This document shows positions 8,774-17,253 of a stretch of 64,000 nt of DNA, piece after piece; within the stretch, counting starts at the first letter, position 1, and each line of letters begins with the position of its first letter. This stretch comes from QALR01 sp900552255. GTDB lineage: Bacteria > Bacillota > Clostridia > Oscillospirales > CAG-272. Location of the stretch: the NCBI GenBank assembly GCA_048526005.1, contig DBFVEH010000007.1, forward strand, positions 1-64,000. Reading direction: 5' to 3'. The notes under the pieces were generated by a model. That model had not been told where the DNA came from and made no database searches. It saw nothing but the letters and a program-made list of their open reading frames with translations. Position numbers and translations under genes: made by a program.

Positions 8774-9557
8774 ACTTTCGGCTTATACCCTTTTTTCCGG
8801 CTCCTCCGGCAACTGCGTATACGTCAAATCCGCCGATGCGGAGCTTCTCATCGATGCAGGCGTCAGCGCGCGCGCCGTGGAAAAGGCGCTGCGCGAGGTC
8901 GGTTCCTCGCTTGACCGGATCACGGCGATTTTTGTCACGCACGAGCACGTCGATCACACGCGCGGCCTCGAGGTCATTTCAAAAAAGCATCATATCCCGA
9001 CGCACATGACGGAGCCATCCGCAAGAGCGCTTATCACCGACCCGCACGCCTCCTTGCTCGGAGACCTGTATCTGCATCCGCTCCTTTTTTCGGTGCGCCT
9101 CGGGAATACCACCGTGCGTTCCTTTGCCACGCCGCACGACAGCGCCGCCTCCGTCGGCTACACCGTATCATATACGGAAGAAAACGGCGCGGCGGAAAAG
9201 CTCGGCGTTGCAACGGACATCGGACACATCGACGACAGCATTGTTTCCTCTCTCATCGGCTCCGATTCCGTCATCCTCGAAGCCAATCACGATGTGGAGA
9301 TGCTTCTTTCCGGACCCTATCCGTATCCTTTAAAACGCCGTATCCTCTCCGATACCGGTCATCTCTCCAACGACATGTCGGCGGAGCTTGCCAAGCTGCT
9401 TGCCGCAAGGGGGACAAAGCATTTTCTGCTCGCGCACCTGTCAAAGGAAAACAATTATCCGCCGACGGCGGAAGCGGCCGTCCGCGCGGCATTGGAGGAC
9501 TTTTCCGGCATAACGGTCGCGGCGGCAAGCCCCGACACGCCGACCAAATTAAAGTAG
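8766..9557 (+). CDS. walJ: WalJ/YycJ-like MBL-fold metallo-hydrolase
   Basis: 263 residues of the metallo-beta-lactamase fold. The opening SGSSGNCVYV and the motif THEHVDHTRG (about 57-66, HxHxDH metal site) are typical of YycJ/WalJ, a cytosolic predicted nuclease tied to cell division and DNA processing near the walRK locus in Bacillus. Later ligands are TDIGH (about 152-156), EANHD and LSDTGHLSN. It starts inside the galK coding end with no strong RBS of its own, so it is probably translationally coupled. walRKHI are not in the window. Its link to rlmH three genes downstream parallels the Bacillus walJ-rlmH neighbourhood. Confidence 0.87.
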   Translation: MDKLSAYTLFSGSSGNCVYVKSADAELLIDAGVSARAVEKALREVGSSLDRITAIFVTHEHVDHTRGLEVISKKHHIPTHMTEPSARALITDPHASLLGDLYLHPLLFSVRLGNTTVRSFATPHDSAASVGYTVSYTEENGAAEKLGVATDIGHIDDSIVSSLIGSDSVILEANHDVEMLLSGPYPYPLKRRILSDTGHLSNDMSAELAKLLAARGTKHFLLAHLSKENNYPPTAEAAVRAALEDFSGITVAAASPDTPTKLK

Positions 9558-9630
9558 CTGCCTATCCATATCCTTTCGGACATATGCTTTTGCTTGTCTA
9601 TAAAAACTTTTACATAAGGGAGAATCGCTC

Positions 9631-10125
9631 ATGAAGGTCATCCGAAAACAACGAAACAGCCGCATGTGCGTCATCTGCGGTCTCGACAACAATGCCGGCG
9701 TAAAAGCCCCTTTTTATACTATGGAAGATGAAAGCGTTATGACGCCGTTCTCCTATCGGGACGTCCATCAGAGCTATCCGGGGCGCGTACACGGCGGCAT
9801 GATCACCGCCATGCTCGACGAGCTTGGCTGCCGCGCCTACTGGGCGGCCTACGATGAGGAAACGCTCGCCGTCACGATGTCGCTCGAAACCAAATACAAA
9901 AAACCCGTCCCATACGACGTGCCGCTCATCGGCACAGGAAAAGTTCTGCGCGCCACCTCCCTTTTCATCGAAGCCGAAGCCGCCATCCGCACTGCGGACG
10001 GCCTCGACCTCGCCTGGGGCAAAATGAAATATATGAAGCTTCCCATCGAAAAAATCAGCGAGGGCGCCTCCTATCACGAGGAAATGTGCTATTTCATTCC
10101 GGACGACATCACGGAAATCGATTGA
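9631..10125 (+). CDS. PaaI-type hotdog thioesterase
   Basis: 164 residues of the 4HBT/PaaI hotdog fold. The segment GRVHGGMITAMLDELG (about 51-66) contains the HGG...DE signature of this thioesterase group, in which the Asp/Glu polarises water to hydrolyse acyl-CoA. An N-terminal MCVICGLDNNAG segment places two cysteines before the fold, as in many Bacillota homologues. The RBS GGGAG precedes the ATG. The acyl substrate is unknown. It sits between walJ and a DUF3795 gene, and with rlmH these may form one transcript. Confidence 0.82.
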   Translation: MKVIRKQRNSRMCVICGLDNNAGVKAPFYTMEDESVMTPFSYRDVHQSYPGRVHGGMITAMLDELGCRAYWAAYDEETLAVTMSLETKYKKPVPYDVPLIGTGKVLRATSLFIEAEAAIRTADGLDLAWGKMKYMKLPIEKISEGASYHEEMCYFIPDDITEID

Positions 10126-10146
10126 CAAAGCATCTATACGGGGAAA

Positions 10147-10530
10147 ATGATGAAAAAAGAAAAGGGCTTTGCCTACTGCGGACTTGCCTGCTGTCTTTGC
10201 AGCAAAAAGGACTGTCCCGGCTGCCGGGCGGACGGCTGTCCCGGCCGGCAGCGGTGTCAAATTCCGGACTGCTGCAAGGAAAAAGGGATTTTCGGCTGTT
10301 ATGCCTGTGAAAAACGCCTGATTTGTGAAAATCCGATGCTCCGCAAGCCAAAAATCATGGCATTCAACCGCTGTCTTACCGAATACGGCGAGACGACGCT
10401 TGCCGGTCTGCTGGAACGCAATGAAAAAGCGGGCGTCGTCTACCACAAAAACGACAAAATCACGGGCGACTATGATCTCGAGAACATTTCCGATATCCTG
10501 CGCCTGATTCGGGAGGGGAAACCGTCATGA
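10147..10530 (+). CDS. DUF3795 family cysteine-rich protein
   Basis: 127 residues. Sixteen or so cysteines lie in the first 85 residues: YCGLACCLC, CPGC, GCPGRQRC, CCKEKGIFGCYACEKRLIC. This matches the DUF3795 pattern, a predicted metal- or Fe-S-binding cytosolic family with no assigned reaction. The C-terminal third is helical and polar (FNRCLTEYGETTLAGLLERN). ATG at 10147 or 10150 are both possible after GGGGAAA. Its stop overlaps the rlmH start (ATGA), indicating translational coupling. Confidence 0.8.
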   Translation: MMKKEKGFAYCGLACCLCSKKDCPGCRADGCPGRQRCQIPDCCKEKGIFGCYACEKRLICENPMLRKPKIMAFNRCLTEYGETTLAGLLERNEKAGVVYHKNDKITGDYDLENISDILRLIREGKPS

Positions 10531-11009
10531 TGCAGGTCAACATTCTTTACGTCGGAAACATCAAGGACAGGTTCTTTGCCGATGCCGTCCGAGAATATGA
10601 AAAACGGCTCTCGTCCTCCTGCAAGCTCCGAAACATCGAAGTCAAAGAAGAAAAGCCGCCGGAAGATCCGTCGGCCTCGGAGGTCGCCGCTCTGCTGCGC
10701 AAGGAGGGCGACCGCCTTCTCGCGGCGCTCCCGCAGAAAAGCTACAAAATCGCGCTTTGCATCGAAGGGACGGAGCTTTCATCGGAGGAGCTTGCCGCGA
10801 AGCTTGCGGATATTGCCGTCTCCGGCCATTCGGAACTGACGTTCATCATCGGCGGCGCATTCGGCATGGACGAACGCGTAAAAAAGGCGGCGGATTTCCG
10901 GCTCTCCGTTTCCCGCATGACTTTCACCCATCGCATGATGCGCGTGATCCTCACCGAACAGCTCTACCGCGCACAAAACATCCTCATGGGCGGTCATTAT
11001 CACAAATAA
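10527..11009 (+). CDS. rlmH: 23S rRNA pseudouridine(1915)-N3 methyltransferase
   Basis: 160 residues, the standard RlmH length (SPOUT class dimer). It methylates pseudouridine 1915 in helix 69 of 23S rRNA on assembled 70S ribosomes. The SAM-binding knot is visible as FIIGGAFGMDERVKK, and the C-terminal signature FTHRMMRVILTEQLYRAQ followed by the terminal GGHYHK is diagnostic. The start (10527 or 10530) follows GGAGGGG. A terminator follows at 11013. Confidence 0.96.
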   Translation: MMQVNILYVGNIKDRFFADAVREYEKRLSSSCKLRNIEVKEEKPPEDPSASEVAALLRKEGDRLLAALPQKSYKIALCIEGTELSSEELAAKLADIAVSGHSELTFIIGGAFGMDERVKKAADFRLSVSRMTFTHRMMRVILTEQLYRAQNILMGGHYHK

Positions 11010-11012
11010 AAA

Positions 11013-11044
11013 AAATCCGCGCGATTGCAAACGCGCGTTTCTCT
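11013..11044 (+). terminator. Terminator after rlmH
   Basis: CGCGCG (11018-11023) and CGCGCG (11032-11037) form a self-complementary stem around ATTGCAAA and are followed by TTTCTCTT. Confidence 0.65.
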
Positions 11045-11085
11045 TATTTTTTGGAAGCCTCTTTCCAAAGGAAAGGAACAAATTC

Positions 11086-12993
11086 ATGGAATACTTTGTG
11101 GATTCCGTCGATGTCGCCGTCATCGGCGCCGGACACGCCGGCTGTGAAGCGGCGCTTGCCTCGGCGCGCATGGGCTGCCGCACCGTGCTTTTTACCATCT
11201 CCAACGACGCCGTGGCGAATATGCCGTGCAATCCGTCGATTGGCGGTACGGGAAAGGGACAGCTTGTCTTTGAAATCGACGCGCTCGGCGGCGAAATGGG
11301 ACGTGCCGCGGACAAGGCCATGCTGCAAGACCGCATCCTCAACGCGAGCAAGGGACCTGCCGTCCAATCCAAGCGGATTCAGGCAGACCGCATGCTTTAC
11401 CGCGATATCATGAAAAAAACCATTGAGCACACGGATGGGTTATCCCTCGTGCAAGCGGAAATTACGGACATTCGGCTGAAAGGCGGTACGGTATCCGAGG
11501 TGGTGACTTCACTCGGTGCGGTTTGGCACGCGAAAGCCGTCGTCATCTGCACCGGCACTTATCTCGATTCGCGCGTCATCATCGGCGATGTTCATGATTC
11601 ATCCGGTCCAGACGGACTTCATGCGGCGAAATCGCTCACCGCTTCCCTTTTGCGGCTCGGCATCCGAATGATGCGCTTTAAAACCGGAACGCCGCCGAGA
11701 ATCGACAGCCGCAGCATCGATTATTCCAAGCTCGAACGGCAGGACGGCGAGGCGCATCCGACGCCCTATTCCGCCGATACCGATTTAGCAGAACTGGAAG
11801 CGCGGCCGAAGCTTCCCTGCTATATCGCTTATACGAATGAAAAAACGCATGATATCATCCGGAAAAATATAACACGCTCGCCGCTCTATTCCGGAGAAAT
11901 TCACGGAATAGGCCCGCGTTACTGTCCCAGCATCGAGGATAAAGTCGTCCGCTTCCCGGATAAGACACGCCACCAGCTCTTCGTCGAGCCGACGGGCTTT
12001 GGAACGGGTGAAATGTACCTGCAAGGCTTCAGCTCGTCCATGCCGGCGGACGTGCAGCTCGACATGCTTCACTCTATCGAAGGCTTTGAGCAAGCGGTCG
12101 TCATGCGCACCGCCTATGCGATCGAATACGACTGCATCGATTCCACACAGCTCGACGCCTCGCTTTCCTTCAAAGAAATCCCGGGGCTATACGGCGCGGG
12201 ACAGTTCAACGGTACCTCCGGCTATGAGGAAGCCGCCGCGCAGGGACTTATCGCCGGCATGAATGCCGCGCTCTATGTAAAAGGTAAACCACCCGTTATT
12301 CTGACGCGGGACAGCTCCTACATCGGCACACTGATCGACGACCTTGTGACCAAAGGCACAAACGAGCCGTACCGCATGATGACCTCGCGCTCCGAATACC
12401 GTCTGCTGCTCCGTCAAGACAATGCCGATTCACGGCTTTCCGCCATCGGACACAGCGCAGGGCTTCTCTCCGATGCGGCATATGGACGGTACCTGAAAAA
12501 GGCTGCCCTCATCAAAGCGGAAAAAGAAAGGCTCATGAAAACAGTTGTTCCGCCATCGGAGACAATCAATTCGATTCTGGCCTCCGTCGGCGAGCCGCCG
12601 ATCAAAACAGGCGTTCGCATTTCGGATCTGCTCCGCCGTCCGGGGATCACATATGAAATGCTTGCGCTCGTCGATGAAGAAAGAAAACCGCTTCCGGCAA
12701 ACGTCGTTTTCACGGTCCAAACGGAATTAAAATATGAGGGCTATATCAAAAAGCAGCTTGCAGAGGCAGCGCGTTTCGAAAAGCTTGAAAAAAAGCTGCT
12801 TCCCTCTGACATCGATTATCAAAAAATCACCGGACTTTCCACAGAGGCTGTGCAAAAGCTCACGCTTCACCGGCCGCTTTCCATCGGAGCGGCCTCACGG
12901 ATCAGCGGGGTCAGTCCGGCAGATATCTCCGTTTTGCTCATTTATCTCGACCTCAAAAGAAGAGGCGGCGAACAGGAGATCTCTCATGGATAA
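11086..12993 (+). CDS. mnmG: tRNA uridine 5-carboxymethylaminomethyl synthesis enzyme MnmG (GidA)
   Basis: 635 residues. MnmG works with MnmE to install cmnm5 on U34 of several tRNAs. The FAD site VIGAGHAGCEAALA (about 12-25) and the family segment NPSIGGTGKGQLVFE are intact, as are TGTPPRIDSRS and the DEDLVTKGT-like TKGTNEPYRMMTSRSEYR region that binds tRNA. Length agrees with the family (620-640). Its last 8 bases overlap rsmG, the usual pairing. mnmE, normally upstream, is not here; the preceding gene is rlmH, across a terminator. Confidence 0.97.
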   Translation: MEYFVDSVDVAVIGAGHAGCEAALASARMGCRTVLFTISNDAVANMPCNPSIGGTGKGQLVFEIDALGGEMGRAADKAMLQDRILNASKGPAVQSKRIQADRMLYRDIMKKTIEHTDGLSLVQAEITDIRLKGGTVSEVVTSLGAVWHAKAVVICTGTYLDSRVIIGDVHDSSGPDGLHAAKSLTASLLRLGIRMMRFKTGTPPRIDSRSIDYSKLERQDGEAHPTPYSADTDLAELEARPKLPCYIAYTNEKTHDIIRKNITRSPLYSGEIHGIGPRYCPSIEDKVVRFPDKTRHQLFVEPTGFGTGEMYLQGFSSSMPADVQLDMLHSIEGFEQAVVMRTAYAIEYDCIDSTQLDASLSFKEIPGLYGAGQFNGTSGYEEAAAQGLIAGMNAALYVKGKPPVILTRDSSYIGTLIDDLVTKGTNEPYRMMTSRSEYRLLLRQDNADSRLSAIGHSAGLLSDAAYGRYLKKAALIKAEKERLMKTVVPPSETINSILASVGEPPIKTGVRISDLLRRPGITYEMLALVDEERKPLPANVVFTVQTELKYEGYIKKQLAEAARFEKLEKKLLPSDIDYQKITGLSTEAVQKLTLHRPLSIGAASRISGVSPADISVLLIYLDLKRRGGEQEISHG

Positions 12994-13735
12994 ACAAAAC
13001 TTCAACGCTTTGTGTGAACGAACGTTTTCCGCAAATCACTTACTAGATTATATCACAAAAGAAAATTTGGAACGGTTTTATCTGCTCTCTGCGCTCATGC
13101 TGGAAACCAATCAAACCATGAATCTGACCGCATTGAAAGACGAAACCTCTTTCGTCACAAGGCATCTCGCTGACTGCCTGCTCGCGGCAAACTATCTCCC
13201 GCAAAAGAGATCGCTTACCCTGCTTGACGTCGGCAGCGGCGGCGGTATGCCCGCACTTCCGCTTGCCATTGTTCGGCCTGACATCGAAATCACCGCGCTT
13301 GACGCCACTGCAAAGAAAACTGCATATATCGCTCATGCGGCAAGTGAACTCGGTCTGAAAAATGTCCATATCCTGAACGGACGCGCGGAAGAGCTCGGCA
13401 CCGACCTCCGATACCGCGAAAAATTCGACATCGTCTGTGCCAGAGCCGTAGCGGAACTCAGAATTTTGTTTGAATGGTGTGTTCCATTTGTCAAAACAGG
13501 CGGACTTTTTCTCGCGCTCAAAGGAAAAAACGGACTCATCGAGCTTGAAGGCGCAAAAAACGCCGCAGCTAAGCTCGCCTGCACGTTGGAAACAGATGAA
13601 AACATCTGTTTGGTTGAACAGGTCAACGGAGACACCACCGCAAGCGAACGGCATATTTTTCTGTTTAGAAAAACAAAGCCGACAGAAAAAATTTATCCCC
13701 GCCGCAACGCCATGATCACAAAAAAACCTCTATAA
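12986..13735 (+). CDS. rsmG: 16S rRNA (guanine527-N7) methyltransferase RsmG (GidB)
   Basis: 249 residues. RsmG transfers a methyl group from SAM to G527 of 16S rRNA. The Rossmann loop LLDVGSGGGMPALPLA (about 77-92) and CARAVAELRIL (about 150-160) match the family. The start is the ATG at 12986, in the overlap with mnmG after an AGGAG site inside the mnmG end, rather than an upstream in-frame codon. Loss of RsmG is known to give low-level streptomycin resistance; here the gene is intact. Confidence 0.95.
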   Translation: MDKQNFNALCERTFSANHLLDYITKENLERFYLLSALMLETNQTMNLTALKDETSFVTRHLADCLLAANYLPQKRSLTLLDVGSGGGMPALPLAIVRPDIEITALDATAKKTAYIAHAASELGLKNVHILNGRAEELGTDLRYREKFDIVCARAVAELRILFEWCVPFVKTGGLFLALKGKNGLIELEGAKNAAAKLACTLETDENICLVEQVNGDTTASERHIFLFRKTKPTEKIYPRRNAMITKKPL

Positions 13736-13786
13736 ACGGTATTTTCATGATAATACGGCATAGAATCGCATAAATCCGTCAAAAAC

Positions 13787-13833
13787 AGCATGAAATTTTG
13801 TTTTTTTGCAGACAAAATTCTCATGCTTTTTTC
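13787..13833 (+). terminator. Terminator after rsmG
   Basis: AGCATGA (13787-13793) pairs with TCATGCT (13821-13827), and AATTTTGT (13794-13801) with ACAAAATT (13812-13819), leaving one bulged C. A run of T follows. Confidence 0.7.
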
Positions 13834-13883
13834 ATGCTGCTCTGATATGATAGGATTAAATCATGGATATCGGAGGCGAAAAG

Positions 13884-14702
13884 ATGGATACTTCGGAAAC
13901 CGGCGCCGAAATCAGAGAACGCATCAGCGAGCTTGCACGCGGAAAATGGAGAACCGCCGTCAGAATGGTCGATACCGCGCTGATCTGTCCGAATCCGTTT
14001 CACGCCCCCAAACAATTCGACGAAAATGAAATCCGTGTTCTTGCGGAAACCATCCGCAAGGACGGAATGAAAAATCCGATCACCATTCGGGCGATCGGAA
14101 CCGCCCACCATCCGATGTTCCAGCTCATAGCCGGTGAAAAACGCCTTTTCGCCTGCATCTATGGGAAAATATCGCCTATCCCCTGCGTCATCATCGACAC
14201 CAATCCGGACAAGCTCGCGGAAACCGGCGAAATTCCGCTGCCTCGCAATTATTTTGAAGAAGCGGATATCATTCATGAAATCATGTCAAAAAGCGGTATT
14301 TCCTCCGAACGCATGGCCAAAAGCTTAGGAATCACGGAAGAAGCCCTGAAAAACAAGCTCAGCTTGCTGTCCTTTGACGCGACCGAACGAAAGCTTTTGC
14401 TGAAAGCCAAAATAACAGCAGAAAGCGCATGTCAGCTTCAAACATTGTCTCCGGAAAACAAGTGCGAGCTTTACCGCGCAATAGCAAATGGCGTATGCGG
14501 ACGCGACGCAGAAGAGCTCATCGCGGAGGCATCCGGCGACCGTCACCATACAAAGGTCGTGATCAAAGATGTTCGGTTGTTTTATAACACCATAGATAAG
14601 GCTGTCGCGATCATGAATAAAAGCGGCATCGCCGTCAAATGCGAGCGTGAAGAACGAAAGACGCATACAAAACTCGTTATCACTGTGCCGAAAGGCACTT
14701 GA
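13884..14702 (+). CDS. noc: ParB-family nucleoid occlusion-like protein (Noc-like)
   Basis: 272 residues. ParB N-terminal CTPase domain at about 15-110, with box II as AGEKRLFA (about 81-88; family GERR.RA), followed by a helix-turn-helix (about 130-165: SSERMAKSLGITEEALKNKLSLLS) and a C-terminal domain. The site between rsmG and parA is the Bacillus position for noc, but Noc and Spo0J are paralogues and the N-terminal membrane-targeting helix of Noc is not obvious, so the Noc label is positional. The start is the ATG at 13884, 7-8 bases after GGAGGC, not the upstream ATG at 13863. Two parS sites lie just downstream. Confidence 0.78.
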   Translation: MDTSETGAEIRERISELARGKWRTAVRMVDTALICPNPFHAPKQFDENEIRVLAETIRKDGMKNPITIRAIGTAHHPMFQLIAGEKRLFACIYGKISPIPCVIIDTNPDKLAETGEIPLPRNYFEEADIIHEIMSKSGISSERMAKSLGITEEALKNKLSLLSFDATERKLLLKAKITAESACQLQTLSPENKCELYRAIANGVCGRDAEELIAEASGDRHHTKVVIKDVRLFYNTIDKAVAIMNKSGIAVKCEREERKTHTKLVITVPKGT

Positions 14703-14710
14703 TATACCAA

Positions 14711-14726
14711 TGTTCCACGTGGAACA
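14711..14726. promoter_or_regulatory. parS site 1
   Basis: TGTTCCACGTGGAACA, a perfect 16-base palindrome that matches the bacterial parS consensus (tGTTtCACGTGaAACa) with C/G at the variable positions. It is the loading site for ParB/Spo0J, and it lies directly after noc. Confidence 0.93.
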
Positions 14727-14760
14727 TCCTGTGCCGAGGAGCTTCCACAGCGAACATGTA

Positions 14761-14784
14761 CCGCAGCTCACAATATAGCTGCGG
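14761..14784. repeat. Inverted repeat between the two parS sites
   Basis: CCGCAGCT (14761-14768) and AGCTGCGG (14777-14784) flank an 8-base loop. There is no adjoining T tract, so it is not a typical terminator. Role unknown. Confidence 0.45.
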
Positions 14785-14816
14785 AGCCCACCAAGGTTCA
14801 TAGTTTTTCTCCCGGA

Positions 14817-14844
14817 TAAAAGCACCGCTTATGCGGTGCTTTTA
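14817..14844. terminator. Palindromic terminator after noc
   Basis: TAAAAGCACCGC (14817-14828) and its exact complement (14833-14844) form a 12-base stem with loop TTAT. The flanking A/T tracts allow termination in both directions. It separates noc from parA. Confidence 0.85.
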
Positions 14845-14845
14845 T

Positions 14846-14877
14846 CTTTCTCATGTTCCACGTGGAACGTGAGAAAG
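14846..14877. promoter_or_regulatory. parS site 2 inside a 32-base palindrome
   Basis: The core TGTTCCACGTGGAACG (14854-14869) is parS with one end base changed. CTTTCTCA before it and TGAGAAAG after it extend the dyad to 32 bases with a single mismatched pair. It lies upstream of parA. Confidence 0.88.
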
Positions 14878-15006
14878 TGCACGTTATTCAGACTCTTTTT
14901 GCTCAGCCAACTTGACTTGAAGAGAATCTCATGCTATAATAAGATTATCTTTTTGACTTTCTCTTGAAATATCATACGATTTTCGGTCAATAATAGGAAA
15001 GCAGGT

Positions 15007-15774
15007 ATGATCGTGACCAAGATAATCGCTTTTGCAAACCAAAAAGGCGGAGTCGGAAAAACCACCTCCGCGATCAATATAGCCGCGGCGCTTGGTATTG
15101 CCGAAAAAAGGACGCTGCTTATCGACTGCGATCCGCAGGGAAATGCCTCCAGCGGCGTCGGTGTGCGGAAAAACCAGATCAAAACGACCGTTTACGACGT
15201 CTTAATCGGCAGATGCCGTGCGGCAGACGCCCTGATTCGGACAGAATATCAAAATCTCAGCGTCCTTCCGTCCGGAATGGACTTGGCCGCGGCCGAGCTC
15301 GAGCTCGCAGACGTTGAAAACCGGCAAAACCGCTTGAAAGATCCTCTTTCGGAAATTGCAGGCGATTTCGACTACATTTTGATCGATTGCCCTCCGTCCC
15401 TCGGTATGCTGACGATCAACGCGCTCACGGCGGCAGACGGCGTCATCATTCCGATGCAATGCGAATATTTTTCGCTGGAAGGACTGTCCCAAATCATGAT
15501 GACGATCAAACAGGTGAAAAAGCTATACAATCCCTCTCTTTCGCTGACCGGAATCCTCGTCACCATGTATAACGGCAGATTAAATCTCTCCCTGCAGGTG
15601 CTCGACGAGCTGAAAAAGCATTATGCCGACAAGCTTTTTTCTGTGGCAGTCACGCGGAATGTCCGGCTCAGTGAGGCTCCCAGCTACGGTGCGCCGATTC
15701 AGTATTACGACAAGTATGCAAAAGGCAGCTCGGACTATGACAAGATCGCAGAAGAGCTGATGAAACGAATCTGA
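15007..15774 (+). CDS. parA: Chromosome-partitioning ATPase ParA/Soj
   Basis: 255 residues, the standard Soj length. The deviant Walker A is NQKGGVGKTT (about 12-21), Walker A' LIDCDPQGNAS, Walker B ILIDCPPSLG. ParA binds DNA as an ATP dimer and is driven by ParB at parS to segregate origins; in Bacillus it also modulates DnaA. The start at 15007 lies close behind GCAGG, and GTG at 15013 is an alternative. It is followed at 16 bases by parB, so the two are co-transcribed. Confidence 0.96.
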   Translation: MIVTKIIAFANQKGGVGKTTSAINIAAALGIAEKRTLLIDCDPQGNASSGVGVRKNQIKTTVYDVLIGRCRAADALIRTEYQNLSVLPSGMDLAAAELELADVENRQNRLKDPLSEIAGDFDYILIDCPPSLGMLTINALTAADGVIIPMQCEYFSLEGLSQIMMTIKQVKKLYNPSLSLTGILVTMYNGRLNLSLQVLDELKKHYADKLFSVAVTRNVRLSEAPSYGAPIQYYDKYAKGSSDYDKIAEELMKRI

Positions 15775-15790
15775 ATAAAGAAAGGAATTT

Positions 15791-16669
15791 ATGATGACGC
15801 AAAAGAAAAAAGCGCTTGGACGCGGTCTTGACGCCATCCTCGTCGACAACAGGGAGCAGCCCGAGGCCGACGGCGGCATCACCATGGTGCGGATCAGCGA
15901 TGTCGAACCGAATACCGACCAGCCGAGAAAAGCGTTCGATTCCTCCGAGCTGGAAACGCTTTCCGAATCCATCGCCCAATACGGCATGATACAGCCGATC
16001 ACCGTCCGTATGATCGACGGAATGTATCAAATCATTACAGGTGAGCGCCGTTGGAGAGCGGCAAGGATGGCAGGGCTTTCCGAAATCCCGGTCATTGTTA
16101 TCTCCGCCGACGATAAAAAAGCGGCGGAGCTCGCACTTGTGGAAAACATTCAAAGAAGCGACCTGAACCCGATCGAGGAAGCGCTCGGCTTTTCATCCTT
16201 GATTGAGGAATACGGCTTGACACAAGAGGAAGCGGCGAAACGCATCGGCCGAAGCAGAACTGCCGTCACCAATTCGCTTCGTCTCCTCTCTCTTCCGGAA
16301 TCGGTCAAAAAAATGATCGAGACAGGGGAACTTTCCACCGGACATGCCAAGGTTTTGCTGGGTCTATCCGATCCTGAAACGATGGAAATGGCAGCCAAGC
16401 AGGTTGTTTCGCGTTCCTTATCCGTTAGAGATACCGAAAAGCTTGTAAAGCTCCTGAATACAAAGCCTGCCGTAGAACCCGTTAAAATCGCGTATGATGT
16501 GGATCATACGCGCGCCTTAGAGCTTATCGTGCAAAAGCACCTCGGAAGAACGGTAAAAATAATAGAGAAAGGAAAAAATCACTCGATCTCCATCGGATAT
16601 TCCGACAATGAAGATTTGGAATCCTTGCTTAAATTGATATGTGGAGATTCAATATTAAGCAATTTATAA
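15791..16669 (+). CDS. parB: Chromosome-partitioning protein ParB/Spo0J
   Basis: 292 residues. The ParB CTPase domain has TDQPRKAFD (box I region, about 37-45) and the box II motif GERRWRAARMAG (about 84-95). ALVENIQRSDLNPIEEA and the HTH (about 140-165, LTQEEAAKRIGRSRTAVTNSLRLL) follow, then the C-terminal dimerisation region. It loads at parS as a CTP-dependent clamp and recruits SMC. The start is ATG 15791 or 15794 after AAAGGAA. A second ParB-family protein (noc) is encoded about 1 kb upstream. Confidence 0.96.
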   Translation: MMTQKKKALGRGLDAILVDNREQPEADGGITMVRISDVEPNTDQPRKAFDSSELETLSESIAQYGMIQPITVRMIDGMYQIITGERRWRAARMAGLSEIPVIVISADDKKAAELALVENIQRSDLNPIEEALGFSSLIEEYGLTQEEAAKRIGRSRTAVTNSLRLLSLPESVKKMIETGELSTGHAKVLLGLSDPETMEMAAKQVVSRSLSVRDTEKLVKLLNTKPAVEPVKIAYDVDHTRALELIVQKHLGRTVKIIEKGKNHSISIGYSDNEDLESLLKLICGDSILSNL

Positions 16670-16714
16670 TTCATTTTGTGAAATATAGCGTTTGTTGAAG
16701 GAAGGAAATAGCAT

Positions 16715-17191
16715 ATGCCGAAAATATTAGATTACATTGATGCACTCCGACTCGACAACACCGTATCCACCGGTATCCAATTTATCATATGGCCGCTCAT
16801 CTTCGGGCTTATTTTAGCGTTTTTCGTCATTTATTACCGCCGCCGTGTGATCGGTGCGTTTGTCAGAGCGATCCGAGAAGCCGGCGCCTCCGATGAAGAA
16901 TCCGCCAAAACACTTGCGGAAATCGGACAGGAGGACAATTCAAGCGCAATATCCGCCTTAAAAAAATCGGCGTCCCTGCGCCGTCTTGTCACGATTTGCC
17001 CGGGCGAGGAAGGAGCGGAAGAAGAACTCGTTATCAACGAAAAAACACGGTTTTATATCGGAAAAGACGCAGAGACCCGTTCTCGTGTCCAATATGGCGA
17101 TAAAGAGGAACCGCTTTGGCCTGTGATCCTCGGTTCTGCCGCACTGATTCTATTCGGCATCATCGTTTTTTATATTTTGATCCGCCGATAA
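16715..17191 (+). CDS. Two-helix membrane protein of unknown function downstream of parB
   Basis: 158 residues. One hydrophobic helix near the N-terminus (about 21-42, ending YYRRR) and one at the C-terminus (about 134-155, ending RR) bracket a soluble acidic domain of about 90 residues. By helix charge the soluble part is probably cytoplasmic. The soluble part has a helical segment (AIREAGASDEESAKTLAEIG) and a strand-rich part with ETRSRVQYGD. RBS GAAGGAAGG is good. The place after soj-spo0J is also taken by a small membrane protein in other Bacillota, but I see no clear homology. Function unknown. Confidence 0.72.
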   Translation: MPKILDYIDALRLDNTVSTGIQFIIWPLIFGLILAFFVIYYRRRVIGAFVRAIREAGASDEESAKTLAEIGQEDNSSAISALKKSASLRRLVTICPGEEGAEEELVINEKTRFYIGKDAETRSRVQYGDKEEPLWPVILGSAALILFGIIVFYILIRR

Positions 17192-17194
17192 CGC

Positions 17195-17228
17195 AAAAAA
17201 GAGATTGCCTACAGGCAATCTCTTTTTT
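17195..17228. terminator. Bidirectional terminator between convergent genes
   Basis: A 16-base perfect stem (17195-17210 with 17213-17228) has A and T tracts at both ends, serving the parB operon and the minus-strand prsA-like gene. Confidence 0.92.
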
Positions 17229-17253
17229 ATGAAGTTATTTTATGATAAGCGAA

